NCBI GenBank assembly: GCA_964625225.1
Contig: CAZVAR010000196.1
Span: 1-5,353 of the forward strand
Length of the DNA stretch: 5,353 nucleotides
DNA from: CAZVAR01 sp964625225
GTDB taxonomy: Bacteria; Pseudomonadota; Alphaproteobacteria; JAJUGE01
Reading direction: 5' to 3'
The notes below the pieces were generated by a model that made no database searches, was not told the DNA's origin, and worked only from the letters and a program-made list of their open reading frames with translations. The position numbers and the translations under genes are program-made. This document shows positions 5,299 to 5,353 of the stretch, one piece after another. Within the stretch, counting starts at the first letter, position 1. Each line of letters opens with the position of its first letter.

Positions 5299-5353
5299 AT
5301 GCGTCTTGGAGTTCAGACACATTTTGCGCATGGCTGGGACGTGGGGTATCTGG
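5299..5353 (+). CDS. 5' end of a divergent gene, possibly a glycoside hydrolase-like protein
   Basis: An ATG at 5299 opens a frame that stays open to the window edge, giving 18 codons (MRLGVQTHFAHGWDVGYL). An AAGGG (5286-5290) lies 8 nt upstream, and a further GGAG starts at 5282. There is an upstream regulatory-looking AT-rich stretch with a CtrA-type box, which supports a genuine start. The GVQTHFAHGW string is reminiscent of the first beta strand of TIM-barrel glycoside hydrolases found in polysaccharide loci (PslG-like, GVxxHF), but eighteen residues cannot establish that. There is no hydrophobic signal peptide in what is visible. Treat it as unidentified. It is transcribed away from ffh and is not part of that operon. 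Confidence 0.5.
   Translation, partial: MRLGVQTHFAHGWDVGYL

Noticed and set aside
1..5353. CRISPR array, insertion sequence, tRNA or toxin-antitoxin system
   Set aside because: No regularly spaced direct repeats, transposase motifs, cloverleaf-capable segments or small toxin-like genes were seen; the window is a conserved housekeeping operon.

Overview
The window reads as chromosomal DNA of a GC-rich alphaproteobacterium, possibly a member of Rhodospirillales or a neighbouring order. The grounds are the heavy G/C bias at third codon positions, the gene order ffh-rpsP-rimM-trmD-rplS followed by leuC, an Ffh with the TRVDGDARGG form of the G4 motif, and a CtrA-type box (TTAA-N7-TTAA). The assignment is inference; no rRNA or marker phylogeny is available here.

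Layout, right to left because almost everything is on the minus strand: a good sigma70-type promoter (5096-5124) reads into ffh (3629-4981), then rpsP (3182-3526), rimM (2503-3159), trmD (1794-2510) and rplS (1357-1797). A 185-bp gap filled with hairpins follows, then the 5' part of leuC (1-1171), which runs off the left edge. rimM/trmD overlap by 8 bases and trmD/rplS by 4 (ATGA), so translational coupling is likely. ffh, rpsP, trmD and rplS each have a Shine-Dalgarno-like sequence exactly 8 nt before the start. rimM has none, and leuC has one at 10 nt.

The first five genes serve translation and protein export: the SRP GTPase, ribosomal proteins S16 and L19, a 30S maturation factor and the tRNA m1G37 methyltransferase. 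leuC begins leucine biosynthesis genes that probably continue beyond the window.

Two operon gaps carry palindromic DNA. Between rplS and leuC there are four successive near-perfect hairpins. Between rpsP and rimM another palindromic element has become the coding sequence for a 43-residue proline/glycine/alanine-rich N-terminal extension of RimM, with no alternative in-frame start after it.

At the right edge (5188-5243) the composition switches abruptly to about 80% A+T. This island ends in a perfect TTAA-N7-TTAA box whose spacer contains GAATC, a CcrM-type GANTC methylation site. The box lies 55 bp before the start of a divergent plus-strand gene, of which only 18 codons are visible. I see no new defence or mobile system here. 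The most notable items are the repeat-derived RimM extension, the CtrA/GANTC composite site and the hairpin cluster before leuC.
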